Positions 52,384 through 60,289 of a stretch of 64,000 nt of DNA are shown here, piece after piece. The position numbers and the translations under genes are program-made. Source of the stretch: NORP23 sp050302475 (GTDB taxonomy: Bacteria > Pseudomonadota > Alphaproteobacteria > Rhodobacterales > Rhodobacteraceae); contig JBNLBF010000008.1 in the NCBI GenBank assembly GCA_050302475.1, positions 1-64,000 on the forward strand, read 5' to 3'. The notes beneath the pieces were generated by a model. That model had not been told where the DNA came from and made no database searches. It worked only from the letters and a program-made list of their open reading frames with translations. The stretch's first letter is position 1. Each line of letters starts with the position of its first letter.

Positions 52384-53145
52384 ATGTCGAATGTCTCAGG
52401 GAAGACCGTTTTAATCACAGGGGCAAGTCAAGGTATCGGCGCCGCAGCGGCACGTCTGTTTGCGCAGCAAGGGGCGAATGTCGTCGCCTGCGCGCGGTCA
52501 AAAGATGCGCTGGAACAGCTGGTCGCGGATATCACCACACAAGGTGGAAAGGCGCGCGTCGCTGTCGGTGATGTCAGCCGTTACGCCGACACGGAGCGCG
52601 CGGTCCAGACCGCCGTGGATCACTTTGGCGGCTTGGATATTCTAATCAATAACGCGGGCATCATTAACCCGATCGCCCGGATCGAGGATTGCGATCCAGA
52701 CGATTGGCATCGTGTGATCGACATCAATGTGAATGGTGTTTTCAACGGCATACGGGCGGCGATTGCCCCGATGCTGGAGCGCGGTGGCGGGCGGATCATC
52801 AATATCAGTTCCGGTGCGGCAACAGCTTCTTTGGAAGGATGGAGCCACTATTGCGCATCCAAGGCCGCCGTATTGTCGCTGACCCGCACCGCACATAAGG
52901 AGCTTTCTGAAAAAGGGATTAATGTTATCGGCCTCAGCCCCGGGACGGTGAAAACCGAGATGCAGGTCTCTATCCGTGCGTCAGGAATCAATCCGGTCAG
53001 CCAGCTTGATCCGGACTCGCATCGCTCTCCGGAAGATGTTGCCAAAGCGTTGGAGTGGTTATGCGGCGAGGCGGCGAGAGATTATGCCGGTGACGATTTT
53101 TCCATAAAGACCGCAGAGAACCGGGCGCTGGTGGGGATCAGCTAA
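52384..53145 (+). CDS. Classical SDR oxidoreductase
   Basis: A 253-aa short-chain dehydrogenase: TGASQGIG loop, NNAG, the active Ser in INISSG, and YCASK catalytic Tyr-Lys. ACARSKD after the second strand favours NADP. It follows sthA in the same direction by 67 bp; substrate unknown. Its stop codon overlaps the remnant of another gene (regulator tail) on the other strand. Confidence 0.9.
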   Translation: MSNVSGKTVLITGASQGIGAAAARLFAQQGANVVACARSKDALEQLVADITTQGGKARVAVGDVSRYADTERAVQTAVDHFGGLDILINNAGIINPIARIEDCDPDDWHRVIDINVNGVFNGIRAAIAPMLERGGGRIINISSGAATASLEGWSHYCASKAAVLSLTRTAHKELSEKGINVIGLSPGTVKTEMQVSIRASGINPVSQLDPDSHRSPEDVAKALEWLCGEAARDYAGDDFSIKTAENRALVGIS

Positions 53146-53190
53146 CGGTCCCGGCGCAGCCGGCACAGGGGCTGATCCGGTAGTTCGTCC
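53138..53190 (-). pseudogene. Remnant of an ScfR-type regulator 3' end
   Basis: On the reverse strand the codons read GTNYRISPCAGCAGTVS and then a TGA stop, close to GTNCRISPCAGC at the end of the intact regulator at 55113-56405. Only this tail remains; it is joined to the response-regulator fragment. Confidence 0.7.
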
Positions 53191-53318
53191 CGAACCTTCG
53201 CCAGCGCCTCAGCCCCATCCTTTTCGGACGCCACCGAAAATCCCTCGCGCGTCAGCAGGAAAGAGAGTGACTCAACAATATTGGGTTTATCCTCAACAAT
53301 GAGGATACGCTTAGACAG
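53142..53318 (-). pseudogene. Truncated response-regulator copy
   Basis: First about 43 codons of the receiver at 50387-50746 with the start changed to CTG and Glu11 to Lys (IVEDKP). After AKVR the frame runs into regulator-tail sequence and stops at TAG. The phospho-acceptor Asp is lost, so no functional receiver can be made. Confidence 0.85.
53163..53180. repeat. 18-bp direct repeat, left copy
   Basis: GCACAGGGGCTGATCCGG, identical to 55141-55158 and in the same orientation. Similarity continues for about 13 bp with three mismatches. Falls in the regulator 3' end in both places. Confidence 0.85.
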
Positions 53319-53387
53319 TAGTTAACCTCCCCAACGGCCACAGGCTGCGTGAGGGGAGATTAGGGAAAAGGGGTTGCGGGGGCAATG
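53189..53387. repeat. 199-bp direct repeat, copy B
   Basis: Gap-free copy of 50617-50815. It ends at GGCAATG in both places; AT-rich accessory DNA follows here. The 263-bp spacer between the SDR and hydrolase genes is filled by this copy and the regulator-tail remnant. Confidence 0.9.
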
Positions 53388-53407
53388 TCGATGTTAATTT
53401 GCTGGAG

Positions 53408-54253
53408 TCAAATCCCAACAATGTACCGCAGGAGCAAATATGTGATTGCTCCGATTGCCGCGGTGAATATTCCTCCTCTCAGGATTCGAAGGACTGTGTG
53501 AATTCCTAGATGATCCTTTCGCGGTATCGGATAACGAATATGATCTCCACCGAAAATTGGAAATACATACTGCTGAAAGTGCTCAATTTTCGTACCGTCT
53601 GAGTGCTTATAGTCAAAAAAATAGTCATCCACCCAACTATTTCGAAATCCAAACCTCCCAACGTCCCCAAATCTATAGAATTTGATTATACTTGCTATGT
53701 ACGGCCAGATATCTTTGGTTCCAACATGGTTGATGCAGCGATCTGCGCTATTATGTAAACTGCGGCTGTGCTTTCGGTGACATACACTTCCAAGAAATAT
53801 TACGGAATCAATCCTTGATCCGATGCTTTCGTGCTTTCTAAGTTCTTCGATAATCTCACCAAAGAGTGCAGAGCCAAGGCTATGCGCGATGAAATTTATT
53901 GGAACATTCTTGTGGCGGGTCGCAATATCGGTGATTTGATTGATCATCTGGCGTTTGAAACTATTCAGCCCCATGCCAAACACTAAGTGCCAAATATTCA
54001 AGTCTATTCCGCTTGTCGGCCCGACAGTCTTAATATCTAGTTTCGCCGCATTCCAGTCGGTGCTGTAGATTTTTAGGTTCGCAGTCCAAGTCGGGTCACT
54101 GAACATGCCCGGTATTACAAATACTAGACACTTTTTAAAGCTTTGCTGCTGCTGGTGTGCCGGAGTGATAGTGAATTCGTAATCTGGAGCTTGATCACTC
54201 GACTCTCCGAAAAAATCGAATGTGTCTACACGCTTTTCGGGATGCTGTGTCAC
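53408..54253 (-). CDS. Membrane-anchored alpha/beta-hydrolase-like protein
   Basis: A 281-aa protein of the alpha/beta-hydrolase fold: strand CLVFVIPGMFSDP with the oxyanion turn, nucleophile elbow AHSLGSA (Ser125), and a late GGDHIRYP that could supply the catalytic Asp/His. Residues about 258-278 form a C-terminal membrane helix. The DNA is AT-rich relative to neighbours. The only canonical start is GTG 54253, five bases from a hairpin and without a normal ribosome site; GGGCGAG inside the hairpin may serve. It is downstream of a ribbon-helix-helix gene in the accessory cassette. Lipase or esterase activity is predicted; biological role unknown. Confidence 0.7.
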   Translation of the reverse strand: MTQHPEKRVDTFDFFGESSDQAPDYEFTITPAHQQQQSFKKCLVFVIPGMFSDPTWTANLKIYSTDWNAAKLDIKTVGPTSGIDLNIWHLVFGMGLNSFKRQMINQITDIATRHKNVPINFIAHSLGSALFGEIIEELRKHESIGSRIDSVIFLGSVCHRKHSRSLHNSADRCINHVGTKDIWPYIASIIKFYRFGDVGRFGFRNSWVDDYFFDYKHSDGTKIEHFQQYVFPIFGGDHIRYPIPRKDHLGIHTVLRILRGGIFTAAIGAITYLLLRYIVGI

Positions 54254-54258
54254 TAATA

Positions 54259-54287
54259 AAACTCGCCCAAGTTGAATGGGCGAGTTT
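54259..54287 (-). terminator. Strong hairpin between RHH and hydrolase genes
   Basis: 11-bp perfect stem AAACTCGCCCA/TGGGCGAGTTT, 7-nt loop; on the reverse strand TTTTATTA follows. It fits a terminator for the RHH gene, or a translational control hairpin for the hydrolase. Confidence 0.8.
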
Positions 54288-54337
54288 ATTGCTATATATG
54301 TTGATATAAATCAACACTTTACTTATCGACGGACAAT

Positions 54338-54703
54338 TTAAATAGTTTCAACCGGCGCGCCAAAGCCACCGCTGGAACGTTGCTTTTCGCGTTTCTCAGA
54401 AACTTTTGATTGTTCAATTTCTGACTGCGAGGCCTTAATATACGCATTCTGTAACCCCGTCATGACGATCGTCTCCAGCGATTCGTTCTTGTCATCAAAA
54501 GAAGCAATCCTTCGACCGTTCTGCACCTCTCTCATTGCCCAACTATACAGAGACATAGCTTCGTTGAAGAGTTCCTTTTTTGAAGAATGCTCTCCAGCCT
54601 TCACCAATCCTTCCAATTTCAAAAGCTGAATTGGACTTAAGTCAACTTGAAACCGTGTTTTCAGGTTCGAAGTATCCATTTCCTGCTTATTAGCTCCCAT
54701 CAT
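54338..54703 (-). CDS. Predicted ribbon-helix-helix DNA-binding protein
   Basis: A 121-aa protein with an Arc/MetJ-like pattern: TRFQVDLSPIQLLKLEGLVKA strand-helix start (split at residue 30), followed by SSKKELFNEAMSLYSWAMREVQNG, a second helix. The C-terminal 40 residues are polar (KASQSEIEQSKVSEKREKQR). AAGGAGA precedes ATG 54703. It could repress the cassette, including the structured region upstream. Function inferred from the fold pattern only. Confidence 0.65.
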   Translation of the reverse strand: MMGANKQEMDTSNLKTRFQVDLSPIQLLKLEGLVKAGEHSSKKELFNEAMSLYSWAMREVQNGRRIASFDDKNESLETIVMTGLQNAYIKASQSEIEQSKVSEKREKQRSSGGFGAPVETI

Positions 54704-54772
54704 GAGTCTCCTTTTCGCGTAATAACGCGCCTACATATGGTCGGGTTTCATTTGAGTAGATGGGAAGTTCCA

Positions 54773-54955
54773 CTAGTTGTTTCCAGATTCTATCACCTCA
54801 AGGTGATTCGAATCTTCTGCGTCTTCTGGTGTGATCACTTTAAAAGAATCACACCAGCAGAAGCTTTCAATATGGCTTTCGACAATGGCAACAGTTTGTA
54901 TTTTCCGCCGACTATGGTTTTTACGCCGATTCGTTGGATGTCTATTTCCGGACAT
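54773..54955 (-). CDS. Small basic ORF (60 aa), doubtful
   Basis: Encodes a 60-aa peptide with a basic N-terminus (NRRKNHSRRK) and acidic end; AGGGAG lies 8 bp before ATG. It is on the same strand as the RHH and hydrolase genes. Two palindromes lie within it, which could mean the region is regulatory rather than coding. No family recognised. Confidence 0.3.
   Translation of the reverse strand: MSGNRHPTNRRKNHSRRKIQTVAIVESHIESFCWCDSFKVITPEDAEDSNHLEVIESGNN
54792..54863. other. Palindrome-rich segment upstream of RHH gene
   Basis: Two inverted repeats: ATCACCT-CA-AGGTGAT (54792-54807) and CTGGTGTGAT-N12-ATCACACCAG (54826-54857), the latter extended by CTTCTGC/GCAGAAG (54814-54820, 54857-54863). 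They could be operators for the RHH protein or a folded RNA. The 410-bp spacer 54704-55112 holds nothing else convincing. Confidence 0.55.
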
Positions 54956-55112
54956 CTCGTAATCTCCCTAGAAGAGTGTCATTGCGAATTAATCCAAATA
55001 CTCATTACCTCCGGACCTCCAATCAACTCTTTGCACCATATACACATTCTATCCTTATTTCAAGAGTAATTTATGAGTAGATGGCGAGTATAGTGGGAGT
55101 TTGAAGAGAACT

Positions 55113-56405
55113 TCACTCTATTCGGGAGCCGATGCACCCTGCACAGGGGCTGATCCGGCAGTTGGTGCCGACATCGCGCGGTTCTGACGCGGACAGCCAT
55201 GGCATGTGTGCGGCGGCATCTTCGGACGTCACCAACAACATTGCCCCGATATGCGGCGTTGGCCGGTCAAACCGGGCAGGACCGGTCGGTAAGGCAATCG
55301 CGAAGCTGGCAAACTGTGTTCCATCCGGCAGCGCAATGCTGTCCTGCATTGGTCGCCCGGGCATCGACAGGCATTGATAGACCGGCCAGAGCGGACAGGT
55401 CGTGTTGTGGCGGGGCATGGGGAATCCCTCGATCGGGCGGCGGAGCAGCGGTTGTCCGGCGGCGTTCACCATCAGCAGACCCATCTTCGGGGCGTCCAGC
55501 CCGTCGCGTCGCAATGTGGACAGACGACGGAACACCGCGTGCAGGGATATGTTGAATTCTGCCGCCAGCGCGGCGGGGTTCCATTGCACCGCCTCTGCCG
55601 ACTTTGCAAATGCCGCCAGCGGCATCGCCTTGGCATCGTCTCGATAAGTTTCCAGCGCCCCCTCCGCCAAACGTTTGGCGGCGGAGGTTTGCAGTTCAGG
55701 TGCTTGCAGCAGTTGCTTTACCCGCCCTGTGCCATCATCCAGCGACGGAAAATGGTGATCGTTGGCGGACAGGAAATTTTCCAACTCTTCCTCGGGCGTG
55801 GCGGCCTGGATCCCCTCCAATGCTGACCGGTCGAAATATTCAACCAGCGCCTCGGCTGCGTCAGACAGGCGGCGGCTTTCCTGATGGATCGCAGTCTGAA
55901 ATCGCGCCTGCTGATCCATTGGAACATCGCCGACCGAAGTCAGGATCGACGCGGTTGAACGGATCGCGGTGATGTTGGACAGCATCTGGTGCAGACTGTC
56001 AGCAAGGAACGGGTCATGGGACAGACGATCCGAGAGGACCTCGATCTCCGTCGCCTGATTTTGAGTTCTCCGATACAGGTCAGCGATCATCGCGGACCAG
56101 CCCGGGAACCGCCCCATCAGTTCCGGCAAGGCAGCGCGTTCGGCGTGAAGATCAGGCGCGGCCGTCGCGGCTTGTTCCAACGATTCCATCAGGGCGCTGT
56201 CTGCCTCTTCGGAGAGTTCGGCAGGGGTAACCCCCAATTCGCGCGCAATTGCTTGCAGGACCCGCCCGGCGATTCCCCGTTTGTTATGTTCAATCAGGTT
56301 CAAATAGGAGGTCGATATCCCCGCCGCCGCTGCCAATGCTGTTTGCGATTGGCCTGCGCGTCGGCGCAGCTCGCGAATACGTGTGCCGGTCAATGAATAC
56401 GCCAT
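55113..56405 (-). CDS. ScfR/RamB-type short-chain acyl-CoA regulator (XRE N-terminus)
   Basis: A 430-aa regulator: XRE helix-turn-helix at residues 5-62 (AGQSQTALAAAAGISTSYLNLIE) and a long C-terminal sensor region ending in TNCRISPCAGC, a cysteine cluster typical of the short-chain fatty acyl-CoA regulator group (RamB, PrpR, ScfR). That group controls acetate, propionate and glyoxylate metabolism. It is divergent from the transporter-acs operon, with a TGTAAA palindrome 40 bp from its start. The last six codons differ from the remnant tail at 53138, suggesting that the 3' end was altered by recombination. Confidence 0.85.
   Translation of the reverse strand: MAYSLTGTRIRELRRRAGQSQTALAAAAGISTSYLNLIEHNKRGIAGRVLQAIARELGVTPAELSEEADSALMESLEQAATAAPDLHAERAALPELMGRFPGWSAMIADLYRRTQNQATEIEVLSDRLSHDPFLADSLHQMLSNITAIRSTASILTSVGDVPMDQQARFQTAIHQESRRLSDAAEALVEYFDRSALEGIQAATPEEELENFLSANDHHFPSLDDGTGRVKQLLQAPELQTSAAKRLAEGALETYRDDAKAMPLAAFAKSAEAVQWNPAALAAEFNISLHAVFRRLSTLRRDGLDAPKMGLLMVNAAGQPLLRRPIEGFPMPRHNTTCPLWPVYQCLSMPGRPMQDSIALPDGTQFASFAIALPTGPARFDRPTPHIGAMLLVTSEDAAAHMPWLSASEPRDVGTNCRISPCAGCIGSRIE
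55141..55158. repeat. 18-bp direct repeat, right copy
   Basis: GCACAGGGGCTGATCCGG inside the last codons of the ScfR-type regulator; identical to 53163-53180. Confidence 0.85.
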
Positions 56406-56445
56406 ACTCTAAACTCCAGTCATTACAGGGACTTCCCGTGATGGT

Positions 56446-56461
56446 TGTAAATTATTTTACA
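56446..56461. promoter_or_regulatory. Operator candidate of the ScfR-type regulator
   Basis: Perfect palindrome TGTAAA-TTAT-TTTACA, 40 bp from the regulator start. TTTTTACAAA at about 56487-56496 repeats half of it in the same 210-bp divergent spacer ahead of the transporter operon. Confidence 0.6.
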
Positions 56462-56614
56462 CTTTTACCAATTGATCAGGTCATATTTTTACAAATAAAC
56501 CACAAAAAAACAACATTTTATTGATTTTTTGACGGCGGATGCGAGTATTAACACTGGGTAAATCCCAACCTGCCGTTCTGGCAGGACAAAAATGACACGA
56601 ATGGGAGGAAATTC

Positions 56615-57961
56615 ATGTCCGAACTGAAAACAAGTCGTCGTGGCTTGCTGAAATCCGGTGCTGGTATTGGTGCTGGCCTAGCTGTCCCGACGATCTTCAC
56701 CGCCTCTTCGGCGGCTGCATATGTGAACGAGCCGACAGGCTCCACCGTGACGCTGGGCTTCAACGTCCCGCAGTCTGGTCCATATGCTGACGAGGGTGCA
56801 GACGAACTGCGCGCTTATGAACTGGCTGTCGAGCACCTGAATGGTGGTGGCGACGGTGGTATGCTGAACACCTTCTCCTCGAAGGCGCTTCAGGGAAATG
56901 GTATTCTGGGTAAACAAGTCACCTTTGTAACCGGTGACACGCAGACGAAGTCGGACGCCGCTCGTGCATCCGCGAAGTCTATGATCGAAAAAGACGGCGC
57001 AATCATGATCACCGGTGGGTCCTCCTCGGGTGTGGCGGTTGCTGTGCAGGGTCTCTGCCAGGAAGCAGGCGTTATCTTCATGGCCGGTCTGACTCACTCC
57101 AACGACACGACCGGTAAAGACAAGAAGGCGAACGGTTTCCGTCACTTCTTTAACGCCTACATGTCCGCTGCCGCACTGGCACCGGTGCTGTCCGCCAACT
57201 ATGGCAATGATCGTAAAGCCTACCACCTGACCGCAGACTACACCTGGGGTTGGACTCAGCAGGAATCGATCCAGAATGCGACCGAGGCTCTGGGCTGGGA
57301 AACGGTCGAGAACGTGCTGACACCGCTGGCGACGACGGACTTCTCGTCCTACATCGCACCGGTTCTGAACTCCGGCGCGGATGTGCTGGTTCTGAACCAC
57401 TACGGCGGAAACATGGTGAACTCTCTGACCGCTGCTGTTCAGTTCGGTCTGCGTGCTCGCCAGGTTAACGGCAAGAACTTCGAGATCATCGTTCCGCTTT
57501 ACTCGCGCCTGATGGCTCGTGGTGCTGGCGAAAACGTTAAAGGCATCTTTGGTTCGACCAACTGGCACTGGTCCCTGCAGGACGAAGGTTCGCAGGCATT
57601 TGTTCGCTCGTTCGGCGAAAAATACGGCTTCCCGCCGAGCCAGGCTGCGCACACATGTTATGCGCAGACTCTGCTTTATGCTGACGCGGCAGAGCGTGCC
57701 GGTACGTTCAACCCATGCGGCATTGCCGAAGCTCTTGAAGGCTTTGACTTTGACGGTCTGGGTAACGGCCCGACGCATTATCGTGCAGCTGACCACCAGT
57801 GCTTCAAAGACGTTCTGGTTGTGCGCGGTAAAGAAAACCCGACTTCGGAATTCGACCTTCTGGAAGTTGTGGAAGTTACCCCGCGTGCGCAGGTTGAATA
57901 CGAACCTAATCATCCGATGTTCGCAGGCGGTAGCCTGGGTGAATGTAACCCGGGCGCTTAA
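56615..57961 (+). CDS. Branched-chain-type ABC transporter substrate-binding protein, TAT exported
   Basis: A 448-aa periplasmic-binding protein of the family 5/6 (LivJ/urea-binding) type with a twin-arginine signal (SRRGLLKSGAG, cleavage near SSAAA). The mature part opens VTLGFNVPQSGPYADEG and has FVTGDTQTKSDAARASAKSMI and ITGGSSSGVAVA. A GGGAGGAAA ribosome site and very biased codon use (GGT, CTG) suggest high expression. It leads an operon of two permeases, two ATPases and acs, under a divergent ScfR-type regulator, so its ligand may be a short-chain carboxylate or its precursor rather than a branched amino acid. Confidence 0.9.
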   Translation: MSELKTSRRGLLKSGAGIGAGLAVPTIFTASSAAAYVNEPTGSTVTLGFNVPQSGPYADEGADELRAYELAVEHLNGGGDGGMLNTFSSKALQGNGILGKQVTFVTGDTQTKSDAARASAKSMIEKDGAIMITGGSSSGVAVAVQGLCQEAGVIFMAGLTHSNDTTGKDKKANGFRHFFNAYMSAAALAPVLSANYGNDRKAYHLTADYTWGWTQQESIQNATEALGWETVENVLTPLATTDFSSYIAPVLNSGADVLVLNHYGGNMVNSLTAAVQFGLRARQVNGKNFEIIVPLYSRLMARGAGENVKGIFGSTNWHWSLQDEGSQAFVRSFGEKYGFPPSQAAHTCYAQTLLYADAAERAGTFNPCGIAEALEGFDFDGLGNGPTHYRAADHQCFKDVLVVRGKENPTSEFDLLEVVEVTPRAQVEYEPNHPMFAGGSLGECNPGA

Positions 57962-57982
57962 TACTGCCAATTTCGTGAATTA

Positions 57983-58008
57983 CCGGTCGCGCGTTATCGC
58001 GCGGCCGG
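57983..58008 (+). other. Intercistronic hairpin after the binding-protein gene
   Basis: An 11-bp stem (CCGGTCGCGCG with CGCGCGGCCGG, one G-U pair) and a TTAT loop; no T run. It probably stabilises or attenuates the message between binding protein and permease, as for the other ABC operon in this window. Confidence 0.6.
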
Positions 58009-58053
58009 CCACGCTGTTAGCGCAACAATAGTATCTGATACAGGACGGAAACG

Positions 58054-59097
58054 ATGGACGCCATCATTCTGCAAATTCTCAATGGGTTGGATAAAGGTAG
58101 TGCCTACGCGCTGATCGCGCTTGGCCTGACCCTGATCTTCGGGACACTCGGCGTTGTGAACTTCGCCCACGGGGCCTTGTTCATGCTTGGGGCTTTCTGC
58201 GCCGTTGTCATGCAAAAACTGCTGAACACGGTGAAGATCACGATTGATCCGGAAAAACTGGATTTCCTCGGCAATCCGGCCGAGATCAAGACGCCGTATG
58301 TTGAATTGTGGTTTGGCGATTTCGGAAGCACGCTGATCGACTATTCGGTGCCCGTTTCAATCCTTCTGGCCATACCGTTCATGATCCTCGCTGGATATGT
58401 GATGGAACGTGGCCTTATCAAACATTTCTACAAGCGACCGCACGCTGACCAGATCCTCGTGACCTTTGGACTCGCGATCGTTTTACAGGAAATCATCAAG
58501 GCAGCCTTCGGCGCCAACCCGATCCAGCAGCCCGCACCGGATTCGCTTGCAGGGGCTCTGGATATTGGTGTCATGATCGGTTTCGCAGAAAACGCGATCA
58601 TCTATCCTTACTGGCGCCTAATCTACTTCTTCTTCGCTATCGCGATCCTTGGCGGGATGTTTGCCTTCCTGCGTTACACCACCTTCGGAATGGTGGTTCG
58701 GGCTGGTATGGTTGACCGTGAAACGGTGGGTTTGCTGGGGATCGACATCAACAAACGCTTTACGATGATGTTCGGTCTTGCAGCTGCCGTAACCGGTCTG
58801 GCCGGGGTGATGTATTCCCCGATCCTGCCACCAAACTACCATATGGGCATGGACTTTCTGGTTCTGAGCTTCGTGGTTGTGGTTGTGGGCGGTATGGGCT
58901 CGCTTCCCGGGGCTGTGGCTGCCGGGTTCCTCTTGGGAATTCTGGAAAGTTTCGCCTCCATGAACGAGGTCAAAACCTTCTTCGACTCAATCTACATTAA
59001 ATCCATCGACCAGATCATCATCTATCTGGTGGCTGTGGTTATCCTGCTGACCCGTCCGCGTGGTCTGATGGGTAAAGCCGGTGTGATGGAGGAGTAA
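58054..59097 (+). CDS. Branched-chain-type ABC permease (LivH-like)
   Basis: A 347-aa inner-membrane permease with about eight helices. LNGLDKGSAYALIALGLTLIFGTLGVVNFAHG (first helices, split) is diagnostic, as is the GLAAAVTGLAGV and VVVGGMGSLPGAVAAG region near the C-terminus that contacts the ATPases. Length is longer than LivH (about 300 aa) owing to a soluble loop at 55-90. AGGACGG precedes ATG. Second gene of the operon. Confidence 0.93.
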   Translation: MDAIILQILNGLDKGSAYALIALGLTLIFGTLGVVNFAHGALFMLGAFCAVVMQKLLNTVKITIDPEKLDFLGNPAEIKTPYVELWFGDFGSTLIDYSVPVSILLAIPFMILAGYVMERGLIKHFYKRPHADQILVTFGLAIVLQEIIKAAFGANPIQQPAPDSLAGALDIGVMIGFAENAIIYPYWRLIYFFFAIAILGGMFAFLRYTTFGMVVRAGMVDRETVGLLGIDINKRFTMMFGLAAAVTGLAGVMYSPILPPNYHMGMDFLVLSFVVVVVGGMGSLPGAVAAGFLLGILESFASMNEVKTFFDSIYIKSIDQIIIYLVAVVILLTRPRGLMGKAGVMEE

Positions 59098-59101
59098 AAA
59101 A

Positions 59102-60277
59102 ATGTCAGCCGTTTTCAACAACAACGACAAGACGCTTATCACGGTCTTTATCCTTGCGGTTCTGCTCGGACCGATCCTGCTGGCACCATTCGGAGCCAGC
59201 TATCCAGACCTGCTGCAGCGTTTCGCCATCTTTGGCATCTTCGCCATCGGTTTCAACATCCTGTTCGGTTTGACCGGCTATCTGTCGTTCGGACATGCTG
59301 CTTTTCTGGGGATCGGATCCTATTCGGCAGTGTGGATGTTCAAGCTGCTCAGCTTCAACGTCGTCCCGGCGCTGATCCTCGCGGTCATCGTTTCGGCACT
59401 GTTTGCATTATTGATCGGGTTCATCAGTCTGCGCAGGTCGGGAATTTACTTCTCTATCCTGACGCTGGCATTTGCGGAAATGATGTTCCGTATGGCCTAC
59501 TCGGTTCTGACGCCGATCACTAACGGGGAAACGGGGCTTCAGGTCTATTCCGATGATCCGCAGTATCTGATGGGCGAGAATGGTCTGACCACGACCCATC
59601 TGTTCGGGATCAAGATGAACGAGGTTTTCCTGCGCTTTGATTTCCTGGGCTGGGAGGCACAGTTCAATTACGGGTATTACTTCGCTGCGATCTTCCTGAT
59701 CCTTGCGTTCTATATCTCCGTGCGCATTTTCCGGTCGCCCTTTGGCATGATGCTGCGCGCCGTGAAATCCAACCAGAACCGCCTGAATTATACCGGCCTC
59801 AATGCACGGCCTTACACGTTGGCAGCTTTCGTCATTTCCGGCATCTATGCTGGTCTTGCCGGTGGTCTGCTGGCATGTATGGACCCGCTGGCTGGTGCTG
59901 AACGGATGCAGTGGACCGCCTCGGGCGAGGTGGTGCTGATGACCATCCTCGGCGGCGCGGGCACGTTGCTTGGTCCCGTCCTTGGCGCAGGTTTCATCAA
60001 GTATTTCGAGGCGATCTTCTCCAAGATCAACGAAACAGTTCTCCATGGCTGGTTTGCGTTCCTGCCGGATACAATCGAAAATGCGATCGTCTGGGTCCTG
60101 CATTTCTTTGTTGGTAAGGGCTGGAGCCTGACGCTCGGGACGATGTTCATGTTGGTTGTGATCTTCCTTCCGGGTGGGCTGCTTGATGGGCTGACACGCC
60201 TGTTCCGCTGGATCGGAAGTCTTGGGAAAAAGAAACCTGCGGATGACAAATCCGCCGAGGCGTCTCCTGCCGAATAG
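59102..60277 (+). CDS. Branched-chain-type ABC permease (LivM-like)
   Basis: A 391-aa permease partner with about ten helices: FGLTGYLSFGHAAFLGIGSY, SLRRSGIYFSILTLAFAEMMFRM and LGGAGTLLGPVLGAGF. The C-terminal tail (KKKPADDKSAEASPAE) is cytoplasmic. It begins 4 bp after the LivH-type stop with GGAGGAG. Third gene of the operon. Confidence 0.93.
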   Translation: MSAVFNNNDKTLITVFILAVLLGPILLAPFGASYPDLLQRFAIFGIFAIGFNILFGLTGYLSFGHAAFLGIGSYSAVWMFKLLSFNVVPALILAVIVSALFALLIGFISLRRSGIYFSILTLAFAEMMFRMAYSVLTPITNGETGLQVYSDDPQYLMGENGLTTTHLFGIKMNEVFLRFDFLGWEAQFNYGYYFAAIFLILAFYISVRIFRSPFGMMLRAVKSNQNRLNYTGLNARPYTLAAFVISGIYAGLAGGLLACMDPLAGAERMQWTASGEVVLMTILGGAGTLLGPVLGAGFIKYFEAIFSKINETVLHGWFAFLPDTIENAIVWVLHFFVGKGWSLTLGTMFMLVVIFLPGGLLDGLTRLFRWIGSLGKKKPADDKSAEASPAE

Positions 60278-60289
60278 GGAACAGGTAAA

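Noticed and set aside
54647..55069. Plus-strand 140-codon frame in the accessory spacer
   Set aside because: Overlaps the RHH start and two palindromes; no ribosome site and no recognisable fold.
56678..57970. Reverse open frame opposite the TAT binding protein
   Set aside because: Arises from strong codon bias of the highly expressed plus-strand gene.
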